From Rhabditophanes sp. KR3021 (Eukaryota > Nematoda > Chromadorea > Rhabditida > Alloionematidae), in assembly GCA_963281155.1 (NCBI GenBank), contig CAUJLY010000004.1, positions 558,001 to 622,000 on the forward strand: a DNA stretch of 64,000 bases. The letters are read 5' to 3'. Below the pieces are notes generated by a model that worked only from the letters and a program-made list of their open reading frames with translations, searched no databases and was not told the DNA's origin. The position numbers were made by a program, and so were the translations under genes. This document shows positions 47,816 to 61,653 of this stretch, in pieces (position 1 is the stretch's first letter; every line of letters starts with the position of its first letter).

Positions 47816-50800
47816 TATTAGATGGCTTCATTAAGTAATATTTAAATAATGATATTCTGAAAATATTATTATTGCATAAATAAATAGAGGAGTATAATGT
47901 AATTTAGGATATCACTTTCGAAACTATCCCTATAAATACAACATTTAAATTGTTCCCTCAAAAAGCAATAAATTAAAGAAAAGTGTTTAAAGCAATATGT
48001 TAAATGATTAAATATATCCTTATATTTATTTATCTTCAAAGTATTTATCTCTTTTTAATAGAAAAATGATATAAATAAAGGAAGATGGATGGTTGTGTAT
48101 ATAAATATTAAAGATTAGTAGCTTAAAATTTAATTTAAACATTATGGAGCTTCATATGTGTATGTAAATTTAATTGTCCTTTGTTTCCTAATCAGAGAGG
48201 AAAGAAGCAGCTTTTTAGGCAATTTAGGAATAAATTGTATATGATAAGGTTACCCACAAACATTTAACTTTATACATATACGTGTGTGTACTTTGCTTAA
48301 AACAATCGTCTAAATATTTTTATTCTTCACTAAAAAACTTTATAAAGTAAGAAATTGTTGGAGGGACCTATTGTTCGGAGGATGTATATAACAAATATTA
48401 ATATAAACATGCTTGGACTTTTGCACGAACTATTTATTATAAATATATTGGTACTTAAAATATAAGGGATTTATTAAAAAAGATGTGTTAAGGATTAAGA
48501 CTACTTTTATACTATCTTAATACTATTTTGATAAGCCTTTCTCTTTCCTCAACTTGGTAATTAAAAAATATGCTTAACACCAAGATTTATAAACTAGCCA
48601 CTTTTAAACTGAACTTTAATCACAATTTATCAGAAGTCCATTTTTTGTTAATGAATTTGACTGACACAATCTCAACATTAAATACAACCAAAAAGATCAC
48701 AAAAGATGAGATGACAACGAGGAGACTGAAGCCTATAAAAATATTTATAAAATATGTATCATTTATCGGTACAATGTATTTATATATCATTCCACAATCA
48801 CATAATATATCTTTTCTTTTGAAAGTAAACTGATTCTGTGGGTAAAAAGTTGGGTCCTTTTGAAAAGAATATTTTATTTCACATAATATACTACAGGGTG
48901 TCCATAATATTTGAGTCAAAAAAGACTTTAAAACCCTATTTATAACAAAAGGTACCTTGTATTTAATAGAGAGTTGGTGTTTAAAAATGTCGCTGTACAG
49001 AATATGCGTGGAGGCAATATTGAGGGGTAAAATTAGAGATAATGGTCAAAAAAGTGAAGAAAGATTGGGATAGATTTGCAAAATGAGAAGATACGCCACA
49101 CTTTTTAATAAAAAAGGTTGGCAAAGGCAAAATAGGGGAATAATTTGTTTTGTAAAAGTAGTCCTTATGAATTAATAAAGTTAGGAGTACGAAAATTGTA
49201 CAAAATATAATCCTCAAAACTACTACATCTCACAATTTGATATCAAAAAGTTTTTTGTTTGATTGTATAAGTAGTAGGAGGATGGAGAAAAATTGAACGA
49301 CAAACATGTAAATAAATAAATTTTAACTTTTAGTATACTGGAACAAAAAGTCTCGAATGCATTACCACCACCCAAAATATGACTTGGACTGATCTCGTGG
49401 GAGATGAACCTTAACAATTTACCATTTATTCACATTTAAAAGGATGGGTTCAAGAAATATTGGGCAAGTATAAATGACAAGAAATGTGTGTGTTTTGAAC
49501 CAGTATGTAAATCTATCTATATACAAAAGAACTAATGTTTACAATATAAAGGGTTTTCTCAAGACCACACAATTTACTAAATTTTATATAGTTTAACAAA
49601 AGAAACCTTTTTGATATAATTTGTTGTGATTTGGGAACATTTAAATAGTTATCTTTTTTACGTTTTCTAATTAGCCAATTTTCCGTTTTAAAAATAGTAC
49701 AAACAAAATCAATTTTAAACAAACAAAACTATTAATAATAAATAACCGGAAATATTTTTAGATAAACAATATAATTTATTATATCTAGCTTAAAATAGAT
49801 GAAATCCAGTTGATTTTATCCAATTTTTGCATATAAAGGGAAAGTTTTCTTCTTATTCTCATGTGAAGAAAGCAAGTGAATTTGTTGGCAAGAATATATT
49901 TGATTTACATCTAAAGATTAGCGTTTTTTTAAATTTAATAACATGAAACTGCCAACAATATCTTTTTTGTTTTGAAATTATTTATAGCTGAACTTTTTTG
50001 TAAAATGCAACAGACAAGGCAACACCATTTGAGGGTTTATTTAATTTATCTCTGACACCCTATTTTGTCTTTTAAATTAAATTAATATTAACTGATATTT
50101 GTGAGATAATTGACAGATAATCGTGAAAACTTTTAAATTTAACTTACCATCTGTATTAATTTCAGCTAAACAAGTATCTTCGAGATCTTCTAAGGATAAA
50201 CAAGATTCAGCAACTGCCGTGATAATTCCGTCCACTTCTAAACTTGACGGGATGTTCTGAAAAGTTTAAATAAAAGTAACTAAGTATCTTGAAGCATTAA
50301 TAAAACCAAAAAATTAAATAGTGTATTTAGGCAAAATAAAAGATACAGACAACTCTCTCTGTCCTCATCATCTTAAGTAATTGGCGTGGCCTATTTCGTA
50401 CTCATCCAAAGCCTTGATGACAATGAATATCTAAATAAGTTTGAATAAATCTTTCCAACATAATCTATTGCTTATTTGTAGTTTAGGAAGCTAATAGCTT
50501 TGGCCTGACGCCTTTGTAGGCCTGTTTATTCAGCTGCAGTAGTGGTGGGCTATGGACGAATTTACATTTTAGCTAGGAATAATATATATCTCATCAATTT
50601 GCTTTCATAATAATAATATTTAGTAGCACTCACAACTTTCTGGACTTCTACGTATGAATGATGGTGTATTAGCAAATTAATTGCTCTGAATAATTATGCT
50701 GAAGGAGGAAATGTATGGCCACTATCGATAAAACTAATATCTTTTTTAAACTAGAAAAAAGCAATATCTGAAATAGTTGGGGTTGTTCAACAAATTAGAA

Positions 50801-53800
50801 CAATAAAAGGGCACTAAACAAGTTGAAAAGGGTATGAATAGTATGTTTGTGACGTGGTAATTAAAAAAATTGAGGAAAAAGAAGAAGCTTCATAACTAAA
50901 AATGCCATCAAAAGGATGTGTCAAAAGAAGAAGTATTCGCTAAACACAAATCTTTTATGTGCAATAAAATAAATTGTGCCGTCAAAAGGTAATTTGGTGT
51001 ATCTGATAAACACGCACATTCAACAAAAAAAGTGTTTCTGCCCCTATATAAACAAACTTTAAACAGGACCAAGCAAACTCAAGCACTACCCTTAATTTAA
51101 AAGATAAAGAACACAACTTTTTTCTTTTGGCAACAAATTTGTTAACGCCACTTTGACTTTTTAACTACTACACAACCATACTTCCTTCTCAATACACCAC
51201 TAAATGCTTTTTTATTTAGACTGTATTATGAAGTAATAAAAATTATTAAGGCTTGAAAAAATAATAAATGGCAAAAAATGAATACATAAGCGTTCATTTA
51301 AAATTATTATTTCATGCCAGTCTCTTAATTAATTTCCTTTGTGTTAAATGGAAAATGAAGAAAGAGACAATAACTTACCATGGCGTTTGATTGATTCAGC
51401 AAAAGAGTATTATTTTTAAAATTATTATTATTTCCTGTTACCGCAATAGCATCAATAAACTCCGAATAAATGTCAGCTTGTGGAGCTTGATAGACCAGCT
51501 TTGGACTGCCAGTAAAAGTTGTTTGAGGGTTTTCTAAAAACAAATTAAATTAAACAATGAAAATGTACATATTTAAAAGCCATTATAAAATTAAAACTTT
51601 ACGAATCAACAGCATCACATAACAATAGGAAAACTTTTTAATCGCCACCAATTGAGTGTATTCTTTCAATAAAAGTCCACTACTATAAAAAAAGTGACCT
51701 CACCCCTAAATGTACTTATTTCTATTCATAACAAAAAGAAGCTTCTCAAATTTGTATAAAAGACCCTTACAAACAAATTTGTCAGAGGCATGGTATAATT
51801 ATCATAATATTAAAAGTTACATCATCCTTAGTAGATTATTGATAAGTATAAGTTTAATGTAGTGTAGATGTATAAAGATAAACCACCAAAATATGTATAT
51901 TTATAAATAATATAAATCTATTAAACTTTATATTCATTTCAGATATATACACATGCACAAGGTTAAGGGGTCTCGTTATAAGCTACACTTTTTGTCAAAA
52001 ACTTTCCTAAGAAGAGTAGAAGATGGATGTATTTAAAAATGATGTCTTATACACAAGCCGAATCATATTTTTATTTAGGTTGAAATATATAATAAGGATA
52101 TTTTTTGGGAACATATATCATTATCATCTTCAAAATAAAGAAATTATGGAAAGAAAATAATGACAAAAAAAGAGTTATTGTGTCCCTAAATAGATTTACT
52201 AAAAAAATGAGCTTTCCACCCCTTAGTTACAAGCAAGAGTCTAATTTATGTGGGAATAAAATGCGCTGGCGGATTTTGAATTGTTTTAAACTATTCATTA
52301 AAGTTTCTTTGTGTCAAGGATTAAAAAATGAATGGAAGGATGGGAAAAGGACGTTCATTTATTATTTAAAGACTCCTACTGATGAATAAAATAAATAAAG
52401 TTATGTGCAATTCTTAGAATTAGGTAACTAAATTAAACGGAACAAAAAATAGTTATTAATAAGATAAAATGTTTTGGCAGACATACGTGTCTTTGTGCTA
52501 TGAATCTACAGGAGGTCCTTATGATATTTACAAACTTGAATAAGTTTATATTCTTTCCAGGCTCTTCTTTTCCAACAAAAATCCCGTCTCTCATGGCATT
52601 CAAAATAAATATTATATATGCTTTTTATTTGTACCCAAATAAAATAAGAAAAGGCGGAGTGCCTTAATAGGTTTAAAGTTGATTGCTAACTAATATCTAT
52701 TTAATGTGTTTTTAATATGGGTACTTTAAAGATGTATTAAAGGAAACTTACTCAAAGCGAATAGATCCAATAAATAAAGAGAATTAAAATAAACTCCAGA
52801 CAATTTCCCCCTAAAACCAGCCAAATTGTTTAAATCTCTTTTGTTTTTTCGGAAATTGGCTCCCAGGATGATGTTTTTTTGTTGTAACAACTCTCCAAAT
52901 CCATTTTGTCCTCCTACAGGAGTGTATTTGACCGGCATATGGTCATCTAAAGCCATACTAATGGTAACATTGATATGAGAAGACCTGTCAAAATCCAATC
53001 GAAGTACATGATACTTTCCCTCATTAATCTTCGAACTGGTCAATGCCAGATGGTGGTCTTTTAATCCTAAATTGTATTTCAAATGAATGTATCCCTCCGA
53101 CAAAAATAACTTTAAGTAAGAAGTTTGGGTTGGTTGATGGTAAGTGATTAAAAACAAATAGCCGGTTGGTGAGTAAGTTTGAAAACCAATAGACAATTCA
53201 TCTTTGACTGGACAGGGTAATGAATTGGCTGGATATGTGTAAGTGATGGATGATTTGCCATCCAGGATGAATGTAGTGCCAACTGTAAATTATTATGAAA
53301 CCAATTAAATGGATACACTTACGCTTTTCGCAATTACTTCCTGAGAAAGTTGTTCGATGGCATGCGCAACTTACATTAGACCAATTTTGAGTGCAGAAGC
53401 CTCCGTGATGACATGTCTCAGGTTCACATCGGGCTATTGGATTTTCACAGCCCTTGACGACGTTGCTTACGCGTTGAGACTCACTCAAAAATGAGTAATA
53501 ATCTCGGCCGACTCTTAAGCTTCCTAAACAACCTCTGAAAGAAGGAATAGATTGGAGTTGTTCGGGAACTTGTAACTCTTCCGGAAAACCGCCAAAGAAA
53601 AAGTTACCCGAAGCAGGAAACAATAGTTCCTCTGACAAAGGCAACAAAGTCGTCGAGTTGTCTATAGTCAACAAATAAGTCAATTTCTCCATATCCTTAA
53701 CAATCTGAACTGAATGCCACTTTAAATCATTCAAAAGTTGATCATGTTGCCAAGGAGCACTACTTGACGTCACGTACTTACCCCGTGAAGGATGTCTCAC

Positions 53801-56800
53801 AAATATTTTTCCATTCAACAATTCAAAGGTCACAAATTTTTCAGATATTATTGTTGTGTCTCTTTCTACTAGCAGTAATAAACTTCGTTTCTGAATTGTC
53901 TTGAATTTGAACGAAATACGGCCATGGGTTTCAGTAGATTTTAGGAAGACTTGTTTGTGAAATAAAACATATCCAGGTGTAGATCCGAAATTAACAGCAA
54001 ATGATTTATGTTTCTTTATATTTGTTCGGTGGTCGGGTTTGTCAGTACTTTTTGCTCGTTCTTGAATGCCAGGAAGCATCCCAGTTAAGTCCAGAATCCT
54101 ATTCAACATATTATAACCATTAAAAGTGACCTCTGCAACTTCTCCTTCAAATTCCTCGTCTTTTGAAGTTTCACTAGATTTATGTTGATTATGCAAGGCG
54201 AATCCAAAACTAATAGTATCAATAGGTATTCGATAGCTGTCCACGTTAGGTGACAAAAAATAACTTTTGACTAATTTGTTGTCAGCCCACAACAATAACT
54301 TCGTTCCAAACCGTGAAATGGCAATCAAATGCCATTTGTTATCAGCCAAGGAGGAGCCAAAGGCGAATGAGTGTGCAGTTGAGGAGGAAAGATGATACTT
54401 GAGGGTAATTTCGCCATGAATAAGTGAAACCATTACACGGTAATTAGAGGATTCTCCGCACTTAGTCTCAAATAACACTACATTCTCGTCTTCGCTTTTA
54501 AAGAGGATGGTAAAGGTTTCGGCTTCACTTAGGATAGGGTAGGGTAGTTTTAGGGTTAGAGCTTCCCGTTCTTTCGAATCGAGGTGGTGAATGGCAAAGT
54601 AACGGTCCATGGCAAAACAATCCGCGCCTGAGCATTCCTTTGGTGGGGATGTTAGTCGTGGCAAACAGCCGATGCATATACTTTCCCCCACCTCGACAAG
54701 ACTTTTCTCCACTAATTGCCCTATTTTTACATTTATTCCATTTAGTCTGAGGTTTTTTAGGCAACCCTTGTAACCTTTACCAACATGAGCTGACCATACT
54801 TGAGGAGGAAAGCGGATAGGGTTGTGGGTATTAAATGTATTATTGTACTGATAAAAAGGAGCCCCTCCTAAATAAATAAATTTGTCAATAATAAGGTTCG
54901 ATGAAACACCAGGTGTTGAAAAGTCTACTTTTTGACCGTCCACGATAATACTCCCTGACCTTCCTATTCTTTCCATTTCAACACAATGCCACACCACTCC
55001 TTTATCCATTTTCTTAGGCGAGGCTTGCAACTTAACTATCCCTGAACCTAAATCTATCACCATCCACAAAAAACCATCAACCAATTCAAAGGCAATAAAA
55101 TCAAATGCCTTTCCTTCCGTCAACTCCATTCCATGATAAAAAATTAGTCTAAATAAAAACGATGTCAAATGTAAGGGACTGTAGGGCGAAAGTATTTTCA
55201 ATACTTTAAGCCATTTAAATTTTAAATTTTTAATGTGTTATGTATTTAAAACTGCATTTAAGTCATATAAATCAAACTTGTTATTTTATCCAAGAAAAGA
55301 CAGAAGGAATGACAAAAAGCCTGGCAATAGAGACACCGGCAAAATCTCTAGGAATAGACATGGTTTCGAAGCAGGAGAAAGCAAGTCCCAAATCTAATGA
55401 TGAAAACTTGGTTGATAATACAAGAGAGACAAACTATGCAACTGGTGGTAAATTAAGTTGGCAATAATAATATTCCATTTTATTGAGAACAACAGTTATT
55501 AGGTGTAGTTGTAGGAGAAGGACCAGAGGTGGCAAAACCTGGACAGAAGCAAGTTTCCAGCTTCAACAAACCAAACGATGTCTCCCGAACCAATCAATGT
55601 CTAGGAACATTTAAAAAAAGTTCATTTATCAGGGTTGAAAGAGGCGCTTCTTTTAATTTGTCAAATAATGTTTCTTTCGGGGAGGTTAAGGGAAATGGTC
55701 GTGTTGTTGGTGCTAAAGAAGATGGAATGCCAGTTGGTGTGCAGGTCAACTCGATTGTCACGAGGATGTTGAAGTAAGATATTAACATGTGGCTGTAATT
55801 TAACCTTTTTAGGCTGAAAGAGTAGGGTCAATGCAATCGCACCCCATTAATGATTTTCCAATTATACTCCATCCAACTGCATTTATTTTGGAAATCAAGG
55901 AAAAGGCATCGTGAAGCAAGCTAATAAAGACTATTACAAAAATCTAGCTTTGACAAAAAAACCTTTTCTTATGATTCAATTTCGGGATGACCTGTTTATC
56001 AAACACAATCTATTTGTTTCCTGATTCAAGTGAACCTACATTATATCATTGATTTGCCAAAGCCAGAAATGGAGACCCCCTGAATACTTTGTATGCAATT
56101 ACTTTCAAGAGGTATTTATTGGCCTATTCTAAAGCTGATAAAGATTTATGGGTCAATTTGTTTGAAACAATTTATCCTGATGCCAAACCAAGTGGCAATG
56201 TTGACTGGCGATTCACTCTTACCAACAAAGAAAAGGTACCCTTCAAAGAGGGTTTTCGAAAACATCGAGTGTCTCGTGACTATCCACTTTCGTCATTAAC
56301 TCAAGAACTTGAACTCAGGAAAGATGATGAGATGCTTCGATCCACACGTACCAACACCGATAACGCCGTTGCTGAATTAATTTAAAAGATCCTGCTATTT
56401 GCGAACCTTTAAAGTTGGTTTCTAAGCGTTAACCCCATTTTTTGTATGTTTAATAAAAATTACCCATTTCCATCGGAGGTTTTAAATTGAAACGCCAAAC
56501 TTCCTGTGGAGAGGGAATTCCATTTAGGAAGTGCCAAGTATCCTTTCCCATTAGTAAATGAAATGACATCTGGAAGTGATGTTGAATTAGTGCAAGCATA
56601 ACTTAATTCGCCTTCTGTGCGGATGACGGATTTGGAAAAACCTTTGGATGAAAGTTCTATTAAATCATAAAGTTGCGAATTGGCTTCATATTTAAGGATA
56701 TTCATGCATCCACGGAAGAATGAGTAATGCTCGGGGATGGTAGATCTCTTTGTCTTTGGAACACCACCCACATATGCAAATGAATTACCTATCCATTCTT

Positions 56801-59285
56801 TGTTTTCAAAGTTTTGCTTTATCTCATCTTTGTATTCATCGACTGTCAGACGCATCTAAACAGAGGGCTCGATGTAAATTTTATTTTATTAATTAGGTGA
56901 GTGGCAGGGCATAAGCATAAAAACAATAGCAAAGTTAAAAAATAACATAAAAGGAAAGTAAATAAACTGAAATATATAAATGTTAACGGCACACCTTTAG
57001 TCTTGTTGACAACGCAAAACTTACTCTAATCATATTGGTTGCCTCTTTGTTCTAAAGTTTTTTAATTAAAATTATAAATTTGTTAGATGGCAAGCTTTGT
57101 TTTATTATAACATAAGTAAGTGTGTTAATTGTAGTGATTGTGATTAGATATTGAAGTGATTAAAAAAACGTACCATTATGATGTCACGATATAGGTTTAA
57201 ATGATGCCAGGAAGCATCGTCGAATTTGAGGCTTTTTTTCTTATTGAAAATTCGTATCATTCGTTGGTCAGTGCCGTAAAATTTTGACAAGACGATGACG
57301 ATGCCCTTGTCTAGGAGGATGTGGAGATAGTTCTGTAAATTAAAATAATTAGTTTTGTAGAGATTTGGGGTTACCATGTTATCACCGGCTGTGAATAAGA
57401 TTGCTGTTGGATGGATTGTTTTAAAGGAAAAGGTTATGTTTTCCCAACGGGCATTGGTGATGGCGGAGGAGTTTTCCGAAACGTCATACCCTAGCCATTC
57501 GTTGCCAAAAAATGAGAGTTCGGAGGTTTCTTTTTCTGGTTAAATTAATATTTAGATTAATAAGTTAACGGCAACAAACTTACTTTTTTCACACTTGTCA
57601 CCTTCAAAGTTAGTAAAAGCACAATCACATTTCGGACCTTCATTTGAGCTGTAGCATCGTCCCTCATTTAGACAATAATTGCCGTTAACATTGGATGGTT
57701 TGGCTGTCTTGGAAAGTGATATTTTGCCATTAATTAAGTTATAATTGCAATAGTCATCGTCTGTTTGACGGTATCCGTTGGAATCTAGAATTTGAGCAGC
57801 TGAAACACCTTGGGGGTATAGACGATATATTAAGTTCTTTACACTTCCAGCAAACCGTTTTGTGTGTCGGCGGAGAGGTGATGACATTGTCATCAAGAGA
57901 TTTATGTCCTGCAATTAGTTGGGTTAAACTTTGCAATTACCTTTTTTAAATTTGTCATACATACAAGTATATATTTCATCCCCTATTTGATCTGAACTAC
58001 ATAAACAACATAGAATTTAGAATTGCATAAACCTCTAAAGCTATTAAACTGTCGAAGAAACAACTTTTCATTTTAATTTAGTTCTTTTGATTCTATCAAT
58101 TTTGTACAATATGCTTACCAATTAATCTGTTGCGAATAAATGAAAGAATCTACAATTCATAATTTTGTTTCGATGCAATATAAAAATTGGTATTTAATTA
58201 GTGCACAATCAAAATATTTTACATTACACTAAAGGATCATTTTTTCATCTTAAAAACTTTCAGAAATGACTTCTAATCAACATCCCAACTTTCAGGGAAT
58301 CAACCTTTCAAAGGATATGGATTGGACTCAATTTATTGTAGCCAGTCAACTTTACATGACAATAGAATCCAATCATTTTCGTCCTAATCATGGTTACGTT
58401 AATTTTTCGAAGTCCCTTTCCTAATGAATGTTGTTCCACTAGGCGACATTTGACTCAAATGGGGAATGTATTCGGCTATATCCACCAATGTATATGCTGC
58501 TTTGGCATGTGGCATAGTTGATACAACTATGTAGAGATATCTTAAAGATGGAATGTACCACCATGGCTTCAGATACCAATTTTATAAAGAGGAAGTTGAA
58601 GTTTCCTGATACTAGTGTCTAAATCTATTTCTATTCTTGAATATGAAATTATATTTTGTGTTTAAAGAAAAGAATATTTTTTAAATTTTAAATATACCCG
58701 ATGCCAACTTACAGGAATCCCTCCAATAAACACATCCGAATTTGTCTTTAAATTCCCAAAAATAAAGCTCTGCTGATTTAAAACCTTAAAAACAGCACTC
58801 TCATCCACTTGAACCTTTACATTCTCCCATCCCTACAAAAAAAACTGAACATGTCGTCACATGCAATTAACTCACTTGAAACAAAGTAAATTTGTGCCAC
58901 CGTCCATCATCAACAACCACATCATTAACTCTAAGAGAATTAATTTCGCGATAATTAGTTTCTTCGATTGTATCATCACCTATTCGAAAATCTAACTGAA
59001 GTCGTGAATCACAAATAGTCAAACAATAAAAGTTTCCCTGAACATTTCCATCATCAGTATAAAAAAGTAAGGCATTTGTTTGGTGCGTCTTGAATTCAAA
59101 TGTCAAAGTATTTTCAAATGTTTGAGCCCATTTTGGGAATCTACTTCAATTTGTATTATTTGGCTAAACAAAACTTACCTTGAATAAGATTCAACCGAAC
59201 CCGACAAAATAATACCACTAACATGGAAACCTTCTAATGCAGATAATAAAAGGAAGTCAAACAGGCCAATCCAATATCTAACCAT
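45845..59285 (-). CDS. NRXN: Alpha-neurexin
   Basis: A presynaptic adhesion receptor. Fourteen exons join in phase to about 1,822 residues: 59179-59285, 58876-59140, 58713-58832, 57584-57908, 57375-57535, 57174-57332, 56464-56855, 53323-55148, 52752-53282, 51379-51533, 50148-50256, 47380-47538, 46781-47221, 45845-46563. After the signal peptide (from ATG 59285) come LNS1, EGF1 (CLNEGRCYSSNEGPKCDC), LNS2, LNS3, LNS4, LNS5, EGF3 (CEPETCHHGGFCTQNW) and LNS6. A Ser/Thr/Pro-rich stalk, a membrane span (FISIGAISVIFIIVVVMFCV) and a tail ending KEWYV follow, the tail matching the neurexin PDZ ligand KEYYV. The EGF2 position between LNS3 and LNS4 keeps only four spaced cysteines. Two LNS-region introns hold antisense coding-like inserts. 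Confidence 0.93.
47900..50147 (-). other. Long neurexin intron upstream of the gamma exon
   Basis: About 2.2 kb of AT-rich sequence. It should contain the promoter of the short isoform. Short frames on both strands show no recognisable domain. No repeat array was identified. Confidence 0.45.
55287..56385 (+). pseudogene. Decayed coding-like insert D, antisense in neurexin intron
   Basis: It fills the 1.3 kb intron between neurexin exons 56464 and 55148 on the opposite strand. Segments include SKQEKASPKSNDENLVDNTR, an 82-codon open frame (55529-55777) with RVERGASFNLSNNVSFGEV, and an intron-like gap (GTAAGA...TTTTTAG, about 55776-55813). A further intact 98-codon frame (56089-56385) carries YSKADKDLWVNLFETIYPDA and then a stop. 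It is the best preserved of the inserts. Family not recognised. Confidence 0.45.
58266..58625 (+). pseudogene. Decayed coding-like insert C, antisense in neurexin intron
   Basis: It sits in the 0.8 kb intron between neurexin exons 58713 and 57908. It starts with an ATG and reads HPNFQGINLSKDMDWTQFIV, then NHFRPNHGYVNFSKSL to a stop. Later frames include TNVYAALACGIVDTT and MYHHGFRYQFYKEEVEV before stops. Family not recognised. Confidence 0.4.
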
Positions 59286-61653
59286 TACCCATTCCTTTTG
59301 ATGCTTCGCAATTTGATATATAAAAAAGAGAGAGAGGTAATAGTCCTCACAAATAAAGCCGTTCAATATTATATTTAGTAATTGAAGAGAAGTCGTCTTA
59401 GGCAACTTTTATTTATTCCAGGGTAGGGGTACCAAAAATAAATACAAAAGTTTGTGTCTCCTATAAAAAGGAATAAAAAATCGTTTTACATTTATATTTA
59501 TTTATCAGTAGTAATTTTGAACAAAAAGTAAATAAAAAAGTTTGAAGAAACTGAGATAGAATATTTTTTGGGTTAGGGGTTGCGTGCTTGGGGAAATCAC
59601 GCGAATTTATAGGGTCTTTAAAACGGATTTTGAAATGGATATAAAAAGAGTTTGTCCATTTTTTAATGATTTGGAGAAGAATCTATTGAAAGGATGAAGT
59701 TATGGTAGTGCAGACAAGTTGCTTCGAATATTTTAAATTAAGGGTGAATCAAATCACATATCACTTTAGCAACACCCTTTTAAACCCGCAAATCGGTTAA
59801 CTTTTAGAACTTCATCATTTAATGAACAAGTCTCTGTTGCAACATTTCAGAACTTAACAGCAACAAATCCCTTTTGGCTTGACATAATACATCTACCATT
59901 TAACTACAACCATAATAATTTGTACCAAAATATACTTGTTATTTTGTGGTCCTGTTGAACTCATACTTTTTGTAATAGTAGCAACAAGATATAGACACAC
60001 CACCAATACTCTAAATAGGGTAAAACATATCTTATCGCACCATAAACATCATCTAATAGTGTCCTTGTGCGGGAAATAAGACACACTTCGAAGACTAAAT
60101 TACAACACCATTGTTAGTATAAGCCACCACCAAAAGTTAACTCATAACAAGCTTTCCCTAAGCCAAAAGACATAATTAGTTCAATGATGGAAAGATATTT
60201 GGGGATTGTCAGGGTTGATGAAGTGAATTAATTTGGGGGTGTTAGTTACTTTTATAGAGTAAGTATAGGATAAGTTTGAGGATATATCAAAAGGATTCAT
60301 TAATATTTGAATATATCTACAAACTTTTTATTCATATTTTATCAAGATATACACACATAAATCAACGAAGATACATTGGAATAATTAGAGATGGTTTTGT
60401 TAAATGAAGTTTCTCAAAAAGATGAATAGGTTGTTTGTGGAAGTTAACTTTTGCACAAAATGAGGTAATCAAGTTTTTGTTTCTGTTTCCGTATGAAAAG
60501 AGCCGTGCGTTGCAAAAATACAAAGTGATGTTCAGAATTGTGTAAAAAAGGATTGGTTATGTACTTAAATAAATACAGATATATATGTACAAGTTTAAAA
60601 AAGTTGTTGCCTGAAAATTAAGACCAATGAAACAAGGTCGCATGGGAATATCGAGATTGGGGTAGATGTGGAAAGAGATGTGCGGGGGGATGTTTATAGA
60701 TATTTATTTAAATATATAAATATATATCCTCATTCATCGGAAACGATCTTTTGGCGAGGATTTTTTACAAAATAAAATATTTACAAATGTCAGTGGGAAA
60801 TGAATGTAGGTTCATGATAATAAATATTACTCCTAATACGAAGTAATTCTCAATTTTGAATTTACCAGACACATTAATACAATTCATATTAATGCAATTT
60901 CCAATTCTTTTTTTAGAAAATATTTATCCTACAAATGATATATTTATTTTTCATAATAATATCAATTACTTATATCAAACGTCATCTGGGACCAATTTTA
61001 ATAAACAAAACCAAGATAATATATTAATTGGCCTAGAAAAGAAAAGGATCTCCCTATTTAATTAAGGAAATGTATTTGAAATAAATAACATATCAGAATA
61101 ATTTATGAGACAGACTTTCATCAATTTCTGAAAGCATAAATCCATTAATCCTCTAAAAGTTTTCCTTATTGTTAAGACAACCTTATGATGATGTGTTTTT
61201 TGAATCAGAACAATCATTTGGCCCTAACCTTTTAGCCTAGTAGTTTACATACAAATGATGCAAATGTTTCTCAGGTAACCAATATATGAGCATAAATTAT
61301 TGAAATTGATATGTATATACTTACAAAATTACATCAAATTATTTTGCCATAAGATAATAATTTCTTACAACAACTTAAGTGGGACCTGTATGTAATAGCA
61401 TAAATATATACTCATGAATTGTATTGTGTGTACCACAATAATATACCTATATTTCACATCAAACACATTTATACGAGTAGTTATTTGTTTTACTTAGTGG
61501 CATAGGAAAAAAAATGATACTCGATGAAAAGTGATCTTAAAAAGCTTTATTTAGAAGGATTAAAAAGGCAAAAGAAAAAATTAGAGTAAATTCATTTTTA
61601 TCTATGTTATATGTACAGAAACAATTTAAGAATTGAGTGAGGAGTTAATCAAA
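59286..61653. other. 2.4 kb region between neurexin and Notch
   Basis: AT-rich sequence holding the alpha-neurexin promoter and the Notch 3' flank. A longer in-frame N-terminal extension of neurexin to 59405 is possible. Small frames (such as 60856-61065) show no domain. Confidence 0.45.
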
